Shown here: positions 26,876 to 37,341 of the stretch, piece after piece
Layout of the letters: every line of letters begins with the position of its first letter
How positions within the stretch are numbered: the stretch's first letter is position 1
Source: Geobacillus thermocatenulatus
GTDB taxonomy: Bacteria > Bacillota > Bacilli > Bacillales > Anoxybacillaceae
Length of the DNA: 64,000 nucleotides
Direction: 5' to 3'
Assembly: GCF_002217655.1 (NCBI RefSeq)
Contig: NZ_NEWK01000002.1
Location: 559,164-623,163, forward strand
The notes under the pieces: model-generated
What the model saw: only the letters and a program-made list of their open reading frames with translations
What the model was told of the DNA's origin: nothing
Database searches by the model: none
Program-made: the position numbers and the translations under genes

Positions 26876-27106
26876 TTAATGGAAGCGCCGCCGCTGGCTT
26901 TCCTTTAATTTTTTCGGCGTCACGTCATTGCCGTTCGGGTCGATGACGGTCACTGTATGGAGCATGTCGGTCATGGCCTTGCGGAACGCTTGAATGTATT
27001 CACGGCGAAGCTTCGCTTGCTCGAAGGCCTCTTCGGCCGACAAGCCGGACGTTTTCGCTTTTTTTGCCAGTTCATTGATGCGGGCTAATTTATGTTTGGC
27101 AAGCAT
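26876..27106 (-). CDS. ynzC: UPF0291 protein YnzC
   Basis: A 76-residue basic helical protein of the DUF896/UPF0291 family (INELAKKAKTSGLSAEEAFEQ, then LRREYIQAFRKAMTDML). In B. subtilis ynzC is the third gene of the LexA-controlled yneA-yneB-ynzC operon, and the same order exists here. The molecular role is unknown. No terminator separates it from yneB. Confidence 0.93.
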   Translation of the reverse strand: MLAKHKLARINELAKKAKTSGLSAEEAFEQAKLRREYIQAFRKAMTDMLHTVTVIDPNGNDVTPKKLKESQRRRFH

Positions 27107-27235
27107 TGATCATCTTCTCCTATCTGCCATATTCTCACTCTGTTCTATCTTATCTGATCAACCGGGAAGATGGCAACGATGGCATCTTGGCTTCCTTTGC
27201 CCGCTCGCCGCTTTAAGGTCAGGCGCAGTACACGA

Positions 27236-28214
<979 letters not shown>

Positions 28215-28231
28215 TCCCTCCCACCCTTTCT

Positions 28232-28333
28232 AGAATATTTGTTCGCTTTCCTTCATTATAGCCAGGAACATTTGTTTGTGTCAATAAAGAACTCGAACTT
28301 ATGTTTGTTTTTTCGTCTTCCGCATGGTATAAT
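28232..28333. promoter_or_regulatory. Divergent lexA-yneA promoters with three LexA boxes
   Basis: Three boxes fit the Gram-positive SOS motif (CGAAC-N4-GTTCG): AGAAT-ATTT-GTTCG (28232-28245), GGAAC-ATTT-GTTTG (28265-28278) and CGAAC-TTAT-GTTTG (28294-28307). The lexA promoter is TTGTTT (28305-28310), 17 bases, TATAAT (28328-28333), with the third box touching its -35. The leftward yneA promoter is TTGACA (28279-28284), 18 bases, TATAAT (28255-28260). LexA therefore covers both promoters. Confidence 0.85.
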
Positions 28334-28366
28334 GAAGGCAAATGATGTGGCGAGAGGTGTGAAACC

Positions 28367-28984
28367 ATGACGAAACTGTCAAAACGACAACAGCAAATTT
28401 TAGAATTTATTAAACAGGAAGTCAGAACGAAGGGGTATCCGCCGTCGGTGCGGGAAATTGGGGAAGCGGTTGGATTGGCGTCAAGCTCAACCGTTCATGG
28501 GCATCTCGCGCGCCTAGAAAGCAAAGGGTACATCCGCCGCGACCCGACGAAGCCGCGCGCCATTGAAATTTTGGACCCCGACATGGCGAAGGAAAAAGAG
28601 GAAACGATCTCTGTGCCGATCATCGGCAAGGTGACGGCCGGCCAGCCGATTACCGCAGTGGAAAACATCGAAGGCTACTTTCCGTTGCCGAAGCGGCTCG
28701 CCTCAGGCGAAGAACAGCTGTTTATGCTTGAAGTGATGGGCGACAGCATGATCGAAGCCGGCATTCTCGACGGCGACTACGTCATCGTCCGCCAGCAGTC
28801 ATCGGCCAACAACGGCGACATCGTCGTCGCCATGACGGAAGACAACGAGGCGACGGTGAAGCGATTTTTCAAAGAAAAAGACCACATCCGCCTGCAGCCG
28901 GAAAACGCCCATCTTGAGCCGATCATCGTCCGCGACTGCACGATTCTCGGCAAAGTGATCGGCGTCTATCGCCTGTTCGACTAA
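28367..28984 (+). CDS. lexA: SOS transcriptional repressor LexA
   Basis: A 205-residue repressor. The winged helix-turn-helix (residues about 28-48, [21 protein letters not shown] region) binds SOS boxes. The self-cleavage site Ala91-Gly92 (KVTAGQPI) and the Ser127/Lys165 pair (GDSM, ATVKRFF) are intact. RecA filaments trigger cleavage. It represses itself and the divergent yneA operon through the three boxes between them. Confidence 0.98.
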   Translation: MTKLSKRQQQILEFIKQEVRTKGYPPSVREIGEAVGLASSSTVHGHLARLESKGYIRRDPTKPRAIEILDPDMAKEKEETISVPIIGKVTAGQPITAVENIEGYFPLPKRLASGEEQLFMLEVMGDSMIEAGILDGDYVIVRQQSSANNGDIVVAMTEDNEATVKRFFKEKDHIRLQPENAHLEPIIVRDCTILGKVIGVYRLFD

Positions 28985-29009
28985 GAGTCCGATCGGGACG
29001 CGCACCATA

Positions 29010-29045
29010 ACAAAAGCTGCCCGAAAAACAGGGCAGCTTTTTTAT
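29010..29045. terminator. Bidirectional terminator between lexA and glnA
   Basis: AAAGCTGCCC (29013-29022) pairs with GGGCAGCTTT (29031-29040), with A residues on one side and T residues on the other, so it serves both convergent genes. Confidence 0.9.
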
Positions 29046-29048
29046 GCA

Positions 29049-30383
29049 TCAGTAAAGTTCCAAATATTGATCCAATTCCCATTGATGGACCGTTGTCCGG
29101 TACATATCCCACTCGATTTCCTTGGCTTCGACGAAATGCTCGAATAAATGTTTGCCGAGCGCGTGAATCATCACCTCATCGGACTTCAAGTTTTCCAACG
29201 CTTCATAGAGCGTTGCCGGCAAATCGACAATGCCTTCTTCGAGCCGTTCTTCTTTCGTCATGACGTAAATGTTTCGATCCACTGGCGCCGGAGGAGTGAG
29301 CTTGTTGCGAATGCCGTCAAGCCCCGCAGCAAGGAGGACTGCCATCGCCAAATACGGGTTGGCCGACGGGTCGACGCTGCGCACTTCGATGCGCGTGCTC
29401 ATGCCGCGCGAAGCGGGAATGCGGATGAGCGGGCTGCGGTTGCGCGCCGACCAAGCGACGTAGCACGGCGCTTCATAGCCTGGAACAAGCCGCTTGTACG
29501 AGTTGACGGTCGGGTTCGTCACCGCCGTAAAGTTCGGCGCATGCTTCAGCACGCCGGCGATAAACTGCCGCGCCGTATCGCTCAACTGCAAGTCGCCGTT
29601 TGGGTCGAAAAAGGCGTTTTCACCGTTGCGGAATAGCGACAGGTTGCAATGCATTCCTGAACCGTTAATCCCAAAAATCGGCTTTGGCATAAAGGTCGCA
29701 TGCAATCCGTGTTTGCGGGCGATCGTTTTGACGACGAGCTTAAACGTTTGAATGTCGTCGCACGCTTTAATGGCATGGGCGTATTTAAAATCGATCTCAT
29801 GCTGGCCCGGGGCGACTTCGTGATGGGACGCTTCGATTTCAAACCCCATTTCCTCAAGCTCGAGCACAATGTCGCGCCGGCAGTTTTCCCCAAGGTCCGT
29901 CGGCGCCAAATCGAAATAGCCGCCGCGGTCGTTCAGCTCCATCGTCGGGTGTCCTTTTTCGTCAAGCTTGAAGAGGAAGAATTCCGGCTCAGCTCCTAAG
30001 TTAAAGGCGTTAAAACCAAGCGCCTCCATCTCTTTCAGCACCCGCTTCAAGTTATAGCGCGGGCAACCTTCAAACGGCGTGCCGTCCGGGTTGTAAATGT
30101 CGCAGATAAAGCGGGCGACTTTCCCTTTTTCTGCGGTCCACGGGAAAATGACGAACGTATCCAAGTCCGGATACAAATACATATCCGACTCTTCAATGCG
30201 GACAAATCCTTCGATCGACGACCCGTCAAACATAATTTTGTTGTTAAGCGCTTTCTCCAGCTGACTGATCGGAATTTCGACGTTTTTGATCGTGCCCAAA
30301 ATATCGGTGAATTGCAGGCGGATGTACTTGACATTTTCCTCTTTGACGATGTGCAGAATGTCGTCACGCGTATATTTTGCCAT
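29049..30383 (-). CDS. glnA: Glutamine synthetase, type I
   Basis: Glutamine synthetase (444 residues) joins ammonia and glutamate with ATP and is the main entry of nitrogen. Metal and substrate segments are present: [43 protein letters not shown] and [13 protein letters not shown]. It is of the GSI-alpha type, without the adenylylation site and insertion of enteric enzymes, so it is feedback-inhibited. The ATG at 30383 follows GGGGAGGAG. It is the second gene of the glnR-glnA operon. Its first ten codons closely resemble those of ricA. Confidence 0.98.
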   Translation of the reverse strand: MAKYTRDDILHIVKEENVKYIRLQFTDILGTIKNVEIPISQLEKALNNKIMFDGSSIEGFVRIEESDMYLYPDLDTFVIFPWTAEKGKVARFICDIYNPDGTPFEGCPRYNLKRVLKEMEALGFNAFNLGAEPEFFLFKLDEKGHPTMELNDRGGYFDLAPTDLGENCRRDIVLELEEMGFEIEASHHEVAPGQHEIDFKYAHAIKACDDIQTFKLVVKTIARKHGLHATFMPKPIFGINGSGMHCNLSLFRNGENAFFDPNGDLQLSDTARQFIAGVLKHAPNFTAVTNPTVNSYKRLVPGYEAPCYVAWSARNRSPLIRIPASRGMSTRIEVRSVDPSANPYLAMAVLLAAGLDGIRNKLTPPAPVDRNIYVMTKEERLEEGIVDLPATLYEALENLKSDEVMIHALGKHLFEHFVEAKEIEWDMYRTTVHQWELDQYLELY

Positions 30384-30422
30384 GTCCAAACTCCTCCCCG
30401 GCTCGGAAATCATGTTCCGTCA

Positions 30423-30824
30423 TTAATGAAAGAAGCGAGCGAGATCTCCTTGGCGAAGCGATGCGCGCTGGAACCGCCCGGCCTGCAGCAATTCATTCCG
30501 CAAGATTTCGCGCAGTTCTTCGTCCGACAGCCTCGGTTTTCCTACTTTTTCGACTTTCTCCGCCTGCTGGTGGCGCCCTTCCTCCCGCGCGGCAAAAATT
30601 TGCTTAATGCCCGCCAAGTTGACGCCTTGGTCGATCAAATCTTTAATCTCGAGCAAGCGGTCAATGTCATTGAGCGAAAACAGCCGCCGGTTGCCTTCCG
30701 TGCGCGCTGGCGAAACGAGGCCGTGCTCTTCATAATAGCGGATTTGCCGAGCCGACAAATCGGTCAGCTGCATCACAATCCCAATCGGAAACAATGGCAT
30801 GGAACGACGAATTTGGCTGCTCAT
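30423..30824 (-). CDS. glnR: MerR-family nitrogen repressor GlnR
   Basis: A 133-residue repressor with an N-terminal MerR-type winged helix ([20 protein letters not shown] and the following wing) and a short C-terminal tail. The tail senses feedback-inhibited glutamine synthetase. It represses its own operon when nitrogen is plentiful. Two half-conserved GlnR/TnrA sites flank the promoter upstream. glnA follows after 39 bases. Confidence 0.96.
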   Translation of the reverse strand: MSSQIRRSMPLFPIGIVMQLTDLSARQIRYYEEHGLVSPARTEGNRRLFSLNDIDRLLEIKDLIDQGVNLAGIKQIFAAREEGRHQQAEKVEKVGKPRLSDEELREILRNELLQAGRFQRASLRQGDLARFFH

Positions 30825-30853
30825 GCCAATTCCTCCTCGCTTTTGATACCTTT

Positions 30854-30905
30854 ATTTTACCATAATGTTAGGAAATGAGTCAATGAAACGTGACGTTTCC
30901 TTACA
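30854..30905 (-). promoter_or_regulatory. glnRA promoter and GlnR/TnrA operators
   Basis: Promoter TTGACT (30878-30883), 18 bases, TAAAAT (30854-30859). Two near matches to TGTNA-N7-TNACA are present: TGTAA-N7-TCACG on the minus strand at 30889-30905, and at 30866-30882 a site with one good half (TAACA). Two operators, one over the promoter and one upstream, are also known for B. subtilis glnRA. The upstream site overlaps the last codons of ynbB. Confidence 0.7.
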
Positions 30906-32172
30906 AACAAATCAACCGCTGTTCAAGCAAACGCTGAATGGCGGAACAGACGGCGATTTTCACATGCGAATACGTCAACCCGCCTTGCACATACACGATA
31001 TATGGGGGGCGCAACGGCCCGTCGGCCGTCAACTCAATGCTTGCCCCTTGGACGAACGTGCCGGCGGCCATGATCACTTTGTCTTCATAGCCGGGCATGT
31101 CGCTCGGATATGGAGTGAAATGAGCGTTGACCGGGGAGGAAGCCTGAATCGCTTGGCAAAACGCCACCATTTGTTCCGGATCGTCAAAACGGACGGACTG
31201 AACCAAATCCGTGCGCTTCGCCTTCCACGATGGCGAGGTTTTGAGTCCAATCCGCTCGAGCATCGCCGCCGTAAAAACCGCCCCCTTGAGCGCCTGGCCC
31301 ACGATGTGCGGCGCAAGAAAAAAGCCTTGATACATATCCGGCAAGCTGTAAAGCGACGGACCGACTTCCGCTCCAATGCCCGGCGAGGTCATCCGATAGG
31401 CGCACGCCTCCACATATTCCCGCTTGCCGACAATATAGCCGCCCGTTTTCGCCAATCCCCCGCCCGGGTTTTTAATGAGCGAGCCGGCCATCAAATCGGC
31501 GCCGACATGACATGGCTCTTTCTCCTCGACGAATTCGCCGTAGCAATTGTCGACAAACACGACAACATCCGGTTTGATCGACTTGACGAATGCAATCATG
31601 TCGCCGATCTCTTCGACAGTAAACGACGGCCGATCCGCATAGCCGCGCGAACGTTGAATACCGATCATTTTCGTCCGCTCATGGATCGCTTCGCGAACGG
31701 CCGCAAAATCGACCATCCCTTCCGCTGTAAGCGGCACGCTGCGATAACGAATGCCAAACTCTTTCAGCGAGCCGACGCCGCGGCCGCGGACGCCGACGAT
31801 TTCCTCAAGCGTATCGTACGGAGCGCCCGTGATGTAAAGCAATTCATCACCCGGGCGCAACACGCCAAACAGCGCGATCGCAATCGCGTGCGTGCCGGAA
31901 ATGATTTGCGGGCGCACAAGCCCCGCTTCCGCTCCAAACACATCAGCGAAAATGCGATCGAGCGTATCGCGGCCCGCATCGTCATACCCATAACCGGTTG
32001 ACGGGATGAAGTGGGCATCGCTCACTTGATGGCGACGGAAGCTCTCAAGCACGCGGTATTGGTTGACGTCGACCAGTTCATCGATGCGGCGGTGAATCGG
32101 CGCGATTTGTGCTTCGATTTCCTCGATGAGAAGAGCGATGGTTTCTCCGTGTCTCCACTGTGTCCAAAACAT
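30901..32172 (-). CDS. ynbB: PLP-dependent lyase-like protein YnbB (aluminium resistance family)
   Basis: A 423-residue PLP-fold type I enzyme of the methionine gamma-lyase-like / aluminium-resistance family. The probable Schiff-base lysine is in SLIKNPGGG, and the PLP-binding aspartate is in VVFVDNCYGEFVE. The real substrate is unknown. ATG at 32172 follows AGAAAGGG, 13 bases after the hflX stop. The order hflX-ynbB-glnR-glnA is conserved with B. subtilis. Confidence 0.88.
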   Translation of the reverse strand: MFWTQWRHGETIALLIEEIEAQIAPIHRRIDELVDVNQYRVLESFRRHQVSDAHFIPSTGYGYDDAGRDTLDRIFADVFGAEAGLVRPQIISGTHAIAIALFGVLRPGDELLYITGAPYDTLEEIVGVRGRGVGSLKEFGIRYRSVPLTAEGMVDFAAVREAIHERTKMIGIQRSRGYADRPSFTVEEIGDMIAFVKSIKPDVVVFVDNCYGEFVEEKEPCHVGADLMAGSLIKNPGGGLAKTGGYIVGKREYVEACAYRMTSPGIGAEVGPSLYSLPDMYQGFFLAPHIVGQALKGAVFTAAMLERIGLKTSPSWKAKRTDLVQSVRFDDPEQMVAFCQAIQASSPVNAHFTPYPSDMPGYEDKVIMAAGTFVQGASIELTADGPLRPPYIVYVQGGLTYSHVKIAVCSAIQRLLEQRLICL

Positions 32173-32185
32173 AGATGAACCCTTT

Positions 32186-33433
32186 CTACCGTTGGAATGA
32201 TTGCAGCTCCCCATACAAGGGGTGCGTCGGCAGCACGTACCCTTGGCAGTCGTACGTGCCTCCCTGTTCATTATAATGCCATTCGTGCAAAATGGTGTCC
32301 GATTTTAACCGAGCGAGCAATTTTCCTTCACCGCTTGGGATCGACACGTCGTAACGGGCCATTTGCCGTTTCACCGCCTCTTCAAGAAAACAGCGGAGCC
32401 GGTCAATGTCGGCGGCGGAAAGCGCGCTGATCATGATGGAAGCAGTCGTTGTCGGAATGAATTCCGACGCTTTTTGATCGCTTTTATTGTACACCGTGAC
32501 CATCGGAATGGAAGAAGCCCCTAATTCAGCGAGCAGCCGCGACACCGTTCGCTCGTGCGCAACGTAATCCGGATGAGACGAATCGACGACGTGAAGCAAT
32601 AGATCGGCTTCCGTCACTTCCTCGAGCGTCGAGCGGAACGCGGCGACAAGCGCCGTCGGCAAGTCTTGAATGAACCCGACCGTATCGGTGACAAGCACCG
32701 TGTAGCCGCACGGCAAGACACATTTGCGCGTCAACGGATCGAGTGTGGCAAACAACAAGTTTTCTTCCAATGAATCAGCGGCGGTCAGCCGGTTGAAAAT
32801 CGTTGACTTGCCAGCGTTCGTATAGCCGACGAGCGCCACTTGAAACGCTTGGTTTTTTTGCCGGCGCTCGCGGTACCGCCCGCGGTGCTCGGCGACGCGC
32901 CGCAGTTCCGCTTTAATGTCATCAATACGGCGGCGAATATGGCGGCGGTCGGTCTCGAGCTTCGTCTCCCCCGGGCCACGCGTGCCAATGCCGCCACCCA
33001 AGCGAGACAGCGCCTCCCCTTGGCCGCTAAGGCGCGGCAGCATATACTCCAGCTGGGCGAGCTCGACTTGCAGCTTTCCTTCTTTTGAACGGGCGCGCTG
33101 GGCAAAAATATCTAAAATGAGCTGTGTTCGGTCAATCACTTTCACATCGCCAAGCATTCTTGTCAAATTGCGCGCCTGGCTTGGAGAAAGCTCGCTGTTG
33201 AAAACGACAAGATCCGGCTCGAGCTCCTTCACAAGGGCGGCGAGCTCTTCCGTTTTTCCTTTGCCGATATAGGTCGCCGGATGCGGCGCTTCGCGTTTTT
33301 GCGTCAATTCTGCCGCAACCTCGCCGTTCGCCGTCGCAACGAGCGAAGCGAGCTCTTCCATCGAATAGCGAAACCGTTCATCATCGACACCAGCGAGCTG
33401 GCAACCGACAAGGATCGCTTGTTCACGACTCAT
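32186..33433 (-). CDS. hflX: Ribosome-associated GTPase HflX
   Basis: A 415-residue GTPase that splits stalled or hibernating 70S ribosomes. The N-terminal HflX domain contains the glycine-rich [19 protein letters not shown] linker (about 147-165). The G domain has G1 GYTNAGKST (203-211), G3 [10 protein letters not shown] and G4 NKSD. ATG at 33433 behind AAGGGGGATG is chosen; the open frame extends about 165 codons further but those have no ribosome binding site. Confidence 0.95.
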   Translation of the reverse strand: MSREQAILVGCQLAGVDDERFRYSMEELASLVATANGEVAAELTQKREAPHPATYIGKGKTEELAALVKELEPDLVVFNSELSPSQARNLTRMLGDVKVIDRTQLILDIFAQRARSKEGKLQVELAQLEYMLPRLSGQGEALSRLGGGIGTRGPGETKLETDRRHIRRRIDDIKAELRRVAEHRGRYRERRQKNQAFQVALVGYTNAGKSTIFNRLTAADSLEENLLFATLDPLTRKCVLPCGYTVLVTDTVGFIQDLPTALVAAFRSTLEEVTEADLLLHVVDSSHPDYVAHERTVSRLLAELGASSIPMVTVYNKSDQKASEFIPTTTASIMISALSAADIDRLRCFLEEAVKRQMARYDVSIPSGEGKLLARLKSDTILHEWHYNEQGGTYDCQGYVLPTHPLYGELQSFQR

Positions 33434-33528
33434 GGCATCCCCCTTCCTTTCCCTCGCGGCGAACATGTTCTCTACGTTCATGATACCAAATCCCATCGTC
33501 GGTCTGCTAGTTCGTTCCAAAAAAATGA

Positions 33529-33558
33529 TTGATTTTCCGCCGCTTTTGCCTCTACAAT
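33529..33558 (+). promoter_or_regulatory. Promoter of the TRIC-family gene
   Basis: TTGATT (33529-33534), 18-base spacer, TACAAT (33553-33558), 36 bases before the start codon. Confidence 0.6.
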
Positions 33559-33593
33559 GATACAAGAACAACGCACGGAAAGGAACAGCAAGA

Positions 33594-34211
33594 ATGACCT
33601 GGGAAGTATTGAGCATCATCGGCACGATCGCCTTTGCCATTAGCGGGGCGATCGTCGCGATGGAAGAGGAGTACGATTTGCTTGGGGTGTACATTTTAGG
33701 GATTGTCACCGCTTTTGGCGGCGGGGCGGTGCGCAATTTGCTGATCGGGGTTCCCGTGTCGGCGTTATGGGAACAGCAGCCGCTCTTTCTTGTCGCTTTG
33801 GCGGCCATGACAGTTGTGTATTTGTTCCCAAAGCAAATGCTGCCGCCGTGGAAGCGGTGGGGCAACTTTTTTGACGCCCTTGGGTTATCGGCGTTCGCCA
33901 TCCAAGGGGCGCTGTATGCCGTCAACATGGGTCATCCGTTAAGCGCAGTGATCGTCGCGGCTGTGTTGACCGGCAGCGGTGGCGGCATGATCCGTGACGT
34001 GTTGGCGGGAAGAAAGCCGCTCGTGTTGCGCGCAGAAATTTATGCCGCCTGGGCCATTCTCGCCGGCCTCGCCATTGGGCTGAAATGGGCCGAATCGCCC
34101 ATGGAGCTGTATGTGTTGTTGATTGTCGTCACCGCCCTCCGCATTTTGTCGTACACATACGGTTGGAAGCTGCCGCGGCGGGCGGTTGGAGAAAAAGTGG
34201 GCGAGCCATGA
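33594..34211 (+). CDS. TRIC/UPF0126-family membrane protein
   Basis: A 205-residue membrane protein with seven predicted helices and two UPF0126 repeats. Each repeat shows the family's glycine-rich motif ([10 protein letters not shown] near residue 43 and [11 protein letters not shown] near residue 127). Prokaryotic members act as potassium-type cation channels in structural work. B. subtilis YvgT is a likely relative. It is divergent from hflX and stands as a single gene. Confidence 0.85.
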   Translation: MTWEVLSIIGTIAFAISGAIVAMEEEYDLLGVYILGIVTAFGGGAVRNLLIGVPVSALWEQQPLFLVALAAMTVVYLFPKQMLPPWKRWGNFFDALGLSAFAIQGALYAVNMGHPLSAVIVAAVLTGSGGGMIRDVLAGRKPLVLRAEIYAAWAILAGLAIGLKWAESPMELYVLLIVVTALRILSYTYGWKLPRRAVGEKVGEP

Positions 34212-34274
34212 TAAAACGGCAAAAACAACATCTACTCATTGATTCGTACGAAAAGATAGACGGCTCCTCGCTTT

Positions 34275-34332
34275 TATATAGATGCCATTTAAAGCTTTAC
34301 CATTTTTCTTTTTTACCGGTCATTTCATTTGC
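34275..34332. repeat. Relic end of the structured repeat family
   Basis: TATATAGATGCCATTTAAAG followed by CTTTACCATTT and TTTTTTACCGGT matches the right-hand end of copy A read in reverse (TATAGATGCAATTTGAAG, CTTTACCATTT, CTTTTACCGAGT) over nearly 50 bases. The rest of the element is missing. It lies between the convergent TRIC-family and EamA genes, a similar convergent setting to the tandem pair at 8645-9048. Confidence 0.6.
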
Positions 34333-34343
34333 CGCCGCATTCC

Positions 34344-35222
34344 TTACGCACTTTGCTCGCTTCGCACCGCCACGGCCACGCCGGCAACAATGAGCGCCCC
34401 GCCGAGCCAAAACGAGGCAGCGAGCTCCTCATGCAACAGAAGCCAGCCAAAGAACGAGCCGACGAGCGGCTGGAAAAAGAAAAAGAGCGAGCCGATGCCG
34501 GCGTCGATCATTTCCATCCCTTTGTTCCAAAGAAAAAATGCCCCCGCTGTCGATACGACACCAAGATACAACACTCCAAGGGCGACGGGAACGCTCCAAT
34601 GGCTCGCGGCAAGCCCCGGCCCTTCGGCAAGCATCATCGGCGTCATGCCGATAAACGCAGTGAAAATAGCGTACATGGTGATCGAAAGCACGGACAGGCG
34701 GGCCGAAGCGATTTTCACAAGCACCGACAACAGCGCCCAAGTGACCGCCGCACCGACTAAAGCCATATTTCCGGCAAGCGTCGATTCCCCGCCGCCTCCA
34801 AGTCCAACGATGACAATCACCCCGGATGTCGCCAACAGGAGTGCACTTGTCTTTCGCCATGTGAGCGCCTCACCAAGCAGCCAGCGGGCAAACAAAACGA
34901 CAAACGCCGGTGTCGAGGCGGTAATGAGTGAAGCGGTATGGGCGTTCGACCATTTCGTGCCGACAAACTGCAGCGAAATGGAAACGATGTAGCCGATGAT
35001 TCCGATTGCGATGACCATCCCCCAGTCGCGCCCGCTCTTTGGAGGACGCTCCCGTTTCGCCGCGGCGATCGCGGCAAGCACGATTAAGGCAATGGCATAA
35101 CGAAGCCAGACAAGCGTAAACGGCGGAATGTAGTCCAACACGTATTTGCTCACGACGTACATCCCGCCCCAAATGCCAGCGGCAAGAGATAAATAGAAGG
35201 AAGCGAGAACAGGTTGTTTCAT
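34344..35222 (-). CDS. EamA/DMT-family transporter
   Basis: A 292-residue membrane protein with ten helices in two EamA repeats (residues about 8-140 and 148-288). Characteristic segments are AAGIWGGMYVVSKYVLDY and YLGVVSTAGAFFLWNKGMEMI. Substrate unknown; family members export amino acids, sugars or nucleosides. It is a second member of the family in this window but is not close in sequence to the one at 10402. It is a monocistronic, leftward gene. Confidence 0.88.
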   Translation of the reverse strand: MKQPVLASFYLSLAAGIWGGMYVVSKYVLDYIPPFTLVWLRYAIALIVLAAIAAAKRERPPKSGRDWGMVIAIGIIGYIVSISLQFVGTKWSNAHTASLITASTPAFVVLFARWLLGEALTWRKTSALLLATSGVIVIVGLGGGGESTLAGNMALVGAAVTWALLSVLVKIASARLSVLSITMYAIFTAFIGMTPMMLAEGPGLAASHWSVPVALGVLYLGVVSTAGAFFLWNKGMEMIDAGIGSLFFFFQPLVGSFFGWLLLHEELAASFWLGGALIVAGVAVAVRSEQSA

Positions 35223-35320
35223 GGCATCGATCCCCTATGCGTTCTTCTTTCTGCTGCTGACGCCAAAAGCAAAGCCGTTATTTTCAGAGATAACAGCCAA
35301 ACAAGGCGGTTCTCCATCAG

Positions 35321-35890
35321 CTAGACATCGCTTTCTTCCGGAGGAAACACGGGGGCGAGCGAAACCGTCAAATCCGGTTGCCAAAACGAAACCAGCTCAT
35401 CGCTTGGCCCGAAAACCGCTCGCTGTTGAAATCGTCCATCTTGCCAGCTGAGCACTTCGATCGTTCGATTGCTGGGGTCTACCATCCAATATTCATGCAC
35501 ACCATATTTTTCGTATAAATAGTATTTCTGGTTTCGATCGCGCAGGGCGGTGCTTGGTGACAGCACTTCCACAACGAGATCGGGAGCCCCTTTCATTCGC
35601 CGATTCCCGATTTGCTCACCCCGACAAACGACTGATAAATCCGGCTGAACAACCGTTTTCGCCATCCGTTCCGGCTCCTCAGGATCAAGCTGAACATCAA
35701 ACGGGGCAAGAATGACATGACAGCCACGCGCCTGAAAATGCGAAGCCAATGCAAGGTGCAGTTGTCCGACCACATACTGGTGCTCAAACGACGGAGACGC
35801 CAATAAATAGGGAACGCCATCGATCAGTTCCCAATTCCCTTCCCAATGTTGAATGTCGCCATACGTGTAAAACGGCTTCTCCTTCTGCAC
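35321..35890 (-). CDS. Uma2-family (DUF820) putative nuclease
   Basis: A 189-residue protein with the PD-(D/E)XK-like Uma2 fold: WELIDGVPYLLASPS, then VVQPDLSVVC, APDLVVEVLSPSTALRDRNQKYYLYEKYGVHEYWMVDP. The acidic and lysine residues of the predicted active site (PDL, VEV, RDRNQK) are present. The family is abundant in cyanobacteria and scattered in thermophilic Firmicutes, often linked to mobile DNA. No biological function is established. It stands alone, and no partner gene is adjacent. Confidence 0.85.
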   Translation of the reverse strand: MQKEKPFYTYGDIQHWEGNWELIDGVPYLLASPSFEHQYVVGQLHLALASHFQARGCHVILAPFDVQLDPEEPERMAKTVVQPDLSVVCRGEQIGNRRMKGAPDLVVEVLSPSTALRDRNQKYYLYEKYGVHEYWMVDPSNRTIEVLSWQDGRFQQRAVFGPSDELVSFWQPDLTVSLAPVFPPEESDV

Positions 35891-35971
35891 TGTGCTTGCG
35901 CTCCTCCTTTCACTTGCTTTTCTTTCATCTTATCACAATGTTCCAGCTCCATGGCATATTTTTATTTTCAA

Positions 35972-36000
35972 AGAGAAAACAGCGGCCGCCACCGCTGTCG
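35972..36000 (-). terminator. Terminator of the fatty-acid operon
   Basis: ACAGCGG (35979-35985) pairs with CCGCTGT (35992-35998); leftward the stem continues TTTCTCTTT. It stands 40 bases after the thiolase stop. Confidence 0.7.
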
Positions 36001-36038
36001 AGTGTGTGTCAAACAAATGTTTTTTCCACGCGTTGCTC

Positions 36039-37190
36039 TTACTCCCGCTCGATGATCGTGGCCGTCGCCATCCCGTGGCCGATGCAAATCGTCAATAGCC
36101 CATAGCGGCCGCCGCGCCGTTCCAGTTCATGAACAAGCGACGTCATGAGCTTCGCACCGGTGGCGCCGAGCGGATGGCCAAGCGCAATGGCGCCGCCGTT
36201 GACATTCACCTTCTCAAGCGAAGCGCCGATTTCTTTTTGCCAGGCGAGTACGACCGGGGCGAACGCTTCGTTGATTTCAATGAGGTCGATGTCATCGATC
36301 GAGAGGCCGGCTTTTTTCAACACTTGCCTCGTCGCCGGAATGACGCCATCAAGCATGTACGTCGGATCGGAGCCGACGACCGTTTGCGCGACAATGCGCG
36401 CTTTCGGCGTGAGCCCAAGCCGCCTCGCCGCCTCCCGTTCCATCAAAAGCACAGCGGCCGCCCCGTCGCTCATTTGGCTCGCATTGCCCGCGGTGATGAC
36501 GCCGTCTTCTTGAAACACCGGCTTGAGCGCGGCGAGCGCTTCTAGCGATGTATCGGCCCGCGGCCCTTCGTCAAGGGCGACGAGGATCTCACGCCCATCG
36601 CGGTCAAGCCCTTTCACCGGGACGATTTCCGCGCGAAACTTCCCTTCGCGCAAGGCCGCCAAGGCGCGCTGATGGCTTTCGTACGCGTAGGCGTCGAGCT
36701 CCGCGCGCGTCAGGCCGTATTTTTTGGCGATCCGCTCAGCCGAGACGCCCTGGTGAATGAATTCGTATTTTTCATGAAGCGACGGCGGAATCGTCCGCTC
36801 GTTGCCATCGCTTAAAATCGGCACCTTCGTCATGCTTTCGACTCCGGCGGCGATCGTGACATCCATATCGCCGGAGCGGATTTCTTGGGCGGCGAAATGG
36901 ATCGCCTGCTGCCCCGAGCCGCACATTCGGTTGATTTGCACGGCCGGCACTTCGATCGGGAATCCGGCCTCAAGCGCCGCCAGCCGGCCGATGTTGTACC
37001 CTTGTTCGGCGACCGGCGTCACGCAACCCATGACAATGTCTTCGACCATCCGCTTTTCAATGCCTGCCCGGCGCACGACTTCATCGAGCACGACCGCGGC
37101 GAGATGCACCGGATGAACGTCCCGGAAGACGCCGTTCCGCTTGCCGACCGGCGTCCTGACCGCTTCGACAATGACTGCTTCACGCACCAT
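36039..37190 (-). CDS. Acetyl-CoA acetyltransferase / 3-ketoacyl-CoA thiolase
   Basis: A 383-residue thiolase that releases acetyl-CoA from 3-ketoacyl-CoA, the last step of beta-oxidation. The acyl-accepting cysteine is Cys90 in NRMCGSGQQ; the C-terminal GHPLGATGA and CIGHG motifs supply the other catalytic histidine and cysteine. The loop region is a little shorter than in FadA. ATG at 37190 follows AAGGGGGAG. It is the last gene of the operon. Biosynthetic or degradative use cannot be told from motifs, but context favours degradation. Confidence 0.92.
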   Translation of the reverse strand: MVREAVIVEAVRTPVGKRNGVFRDVHPVHLAAVVLDEVVRRAGIEKRMVEDIVMGCVTPVAEQGYNIGRLAALEAGFPIEVPAVQINRMCGSGQQAIHFAAQEIRSGDMDVTIAAGVESMTKVPILSDGNERTIPPSLHEKYEFIHQGVSAERIAKKYGLTRAELDAYAYESHQRALAALREGKFRAEIVPVKGLDRDGREILVALDEGPRADTSLEALAALKPVFQEDGVITAGNASQMSDGAAAVLLMEREAARRLGLTPKARIVAQTVVGSDPTYMLDGVIPATRQVLKKAGLSIDDIDLIEINEAFAPVVLAWQKEIGASLEKVNVNGGAIALGHPLGATGAKLMTSLVHELERRGGRYGLLTICIGHGMATATIIERE

Positions 37191-37341
37191 TTTCTCCCCC
37201 TTGTTGTTTTTGCCATCACCATGCCTTGACAGTGCAAACCGCACCTTTTATCCCAATGGCGCCCGCCGACCGACAAGCCGCGGGCGCTGCCAAATTGGCG
37301 CGTTTCTGCTCTCCTGATTCTTCCTGTGAAGAGGCGCTTGT

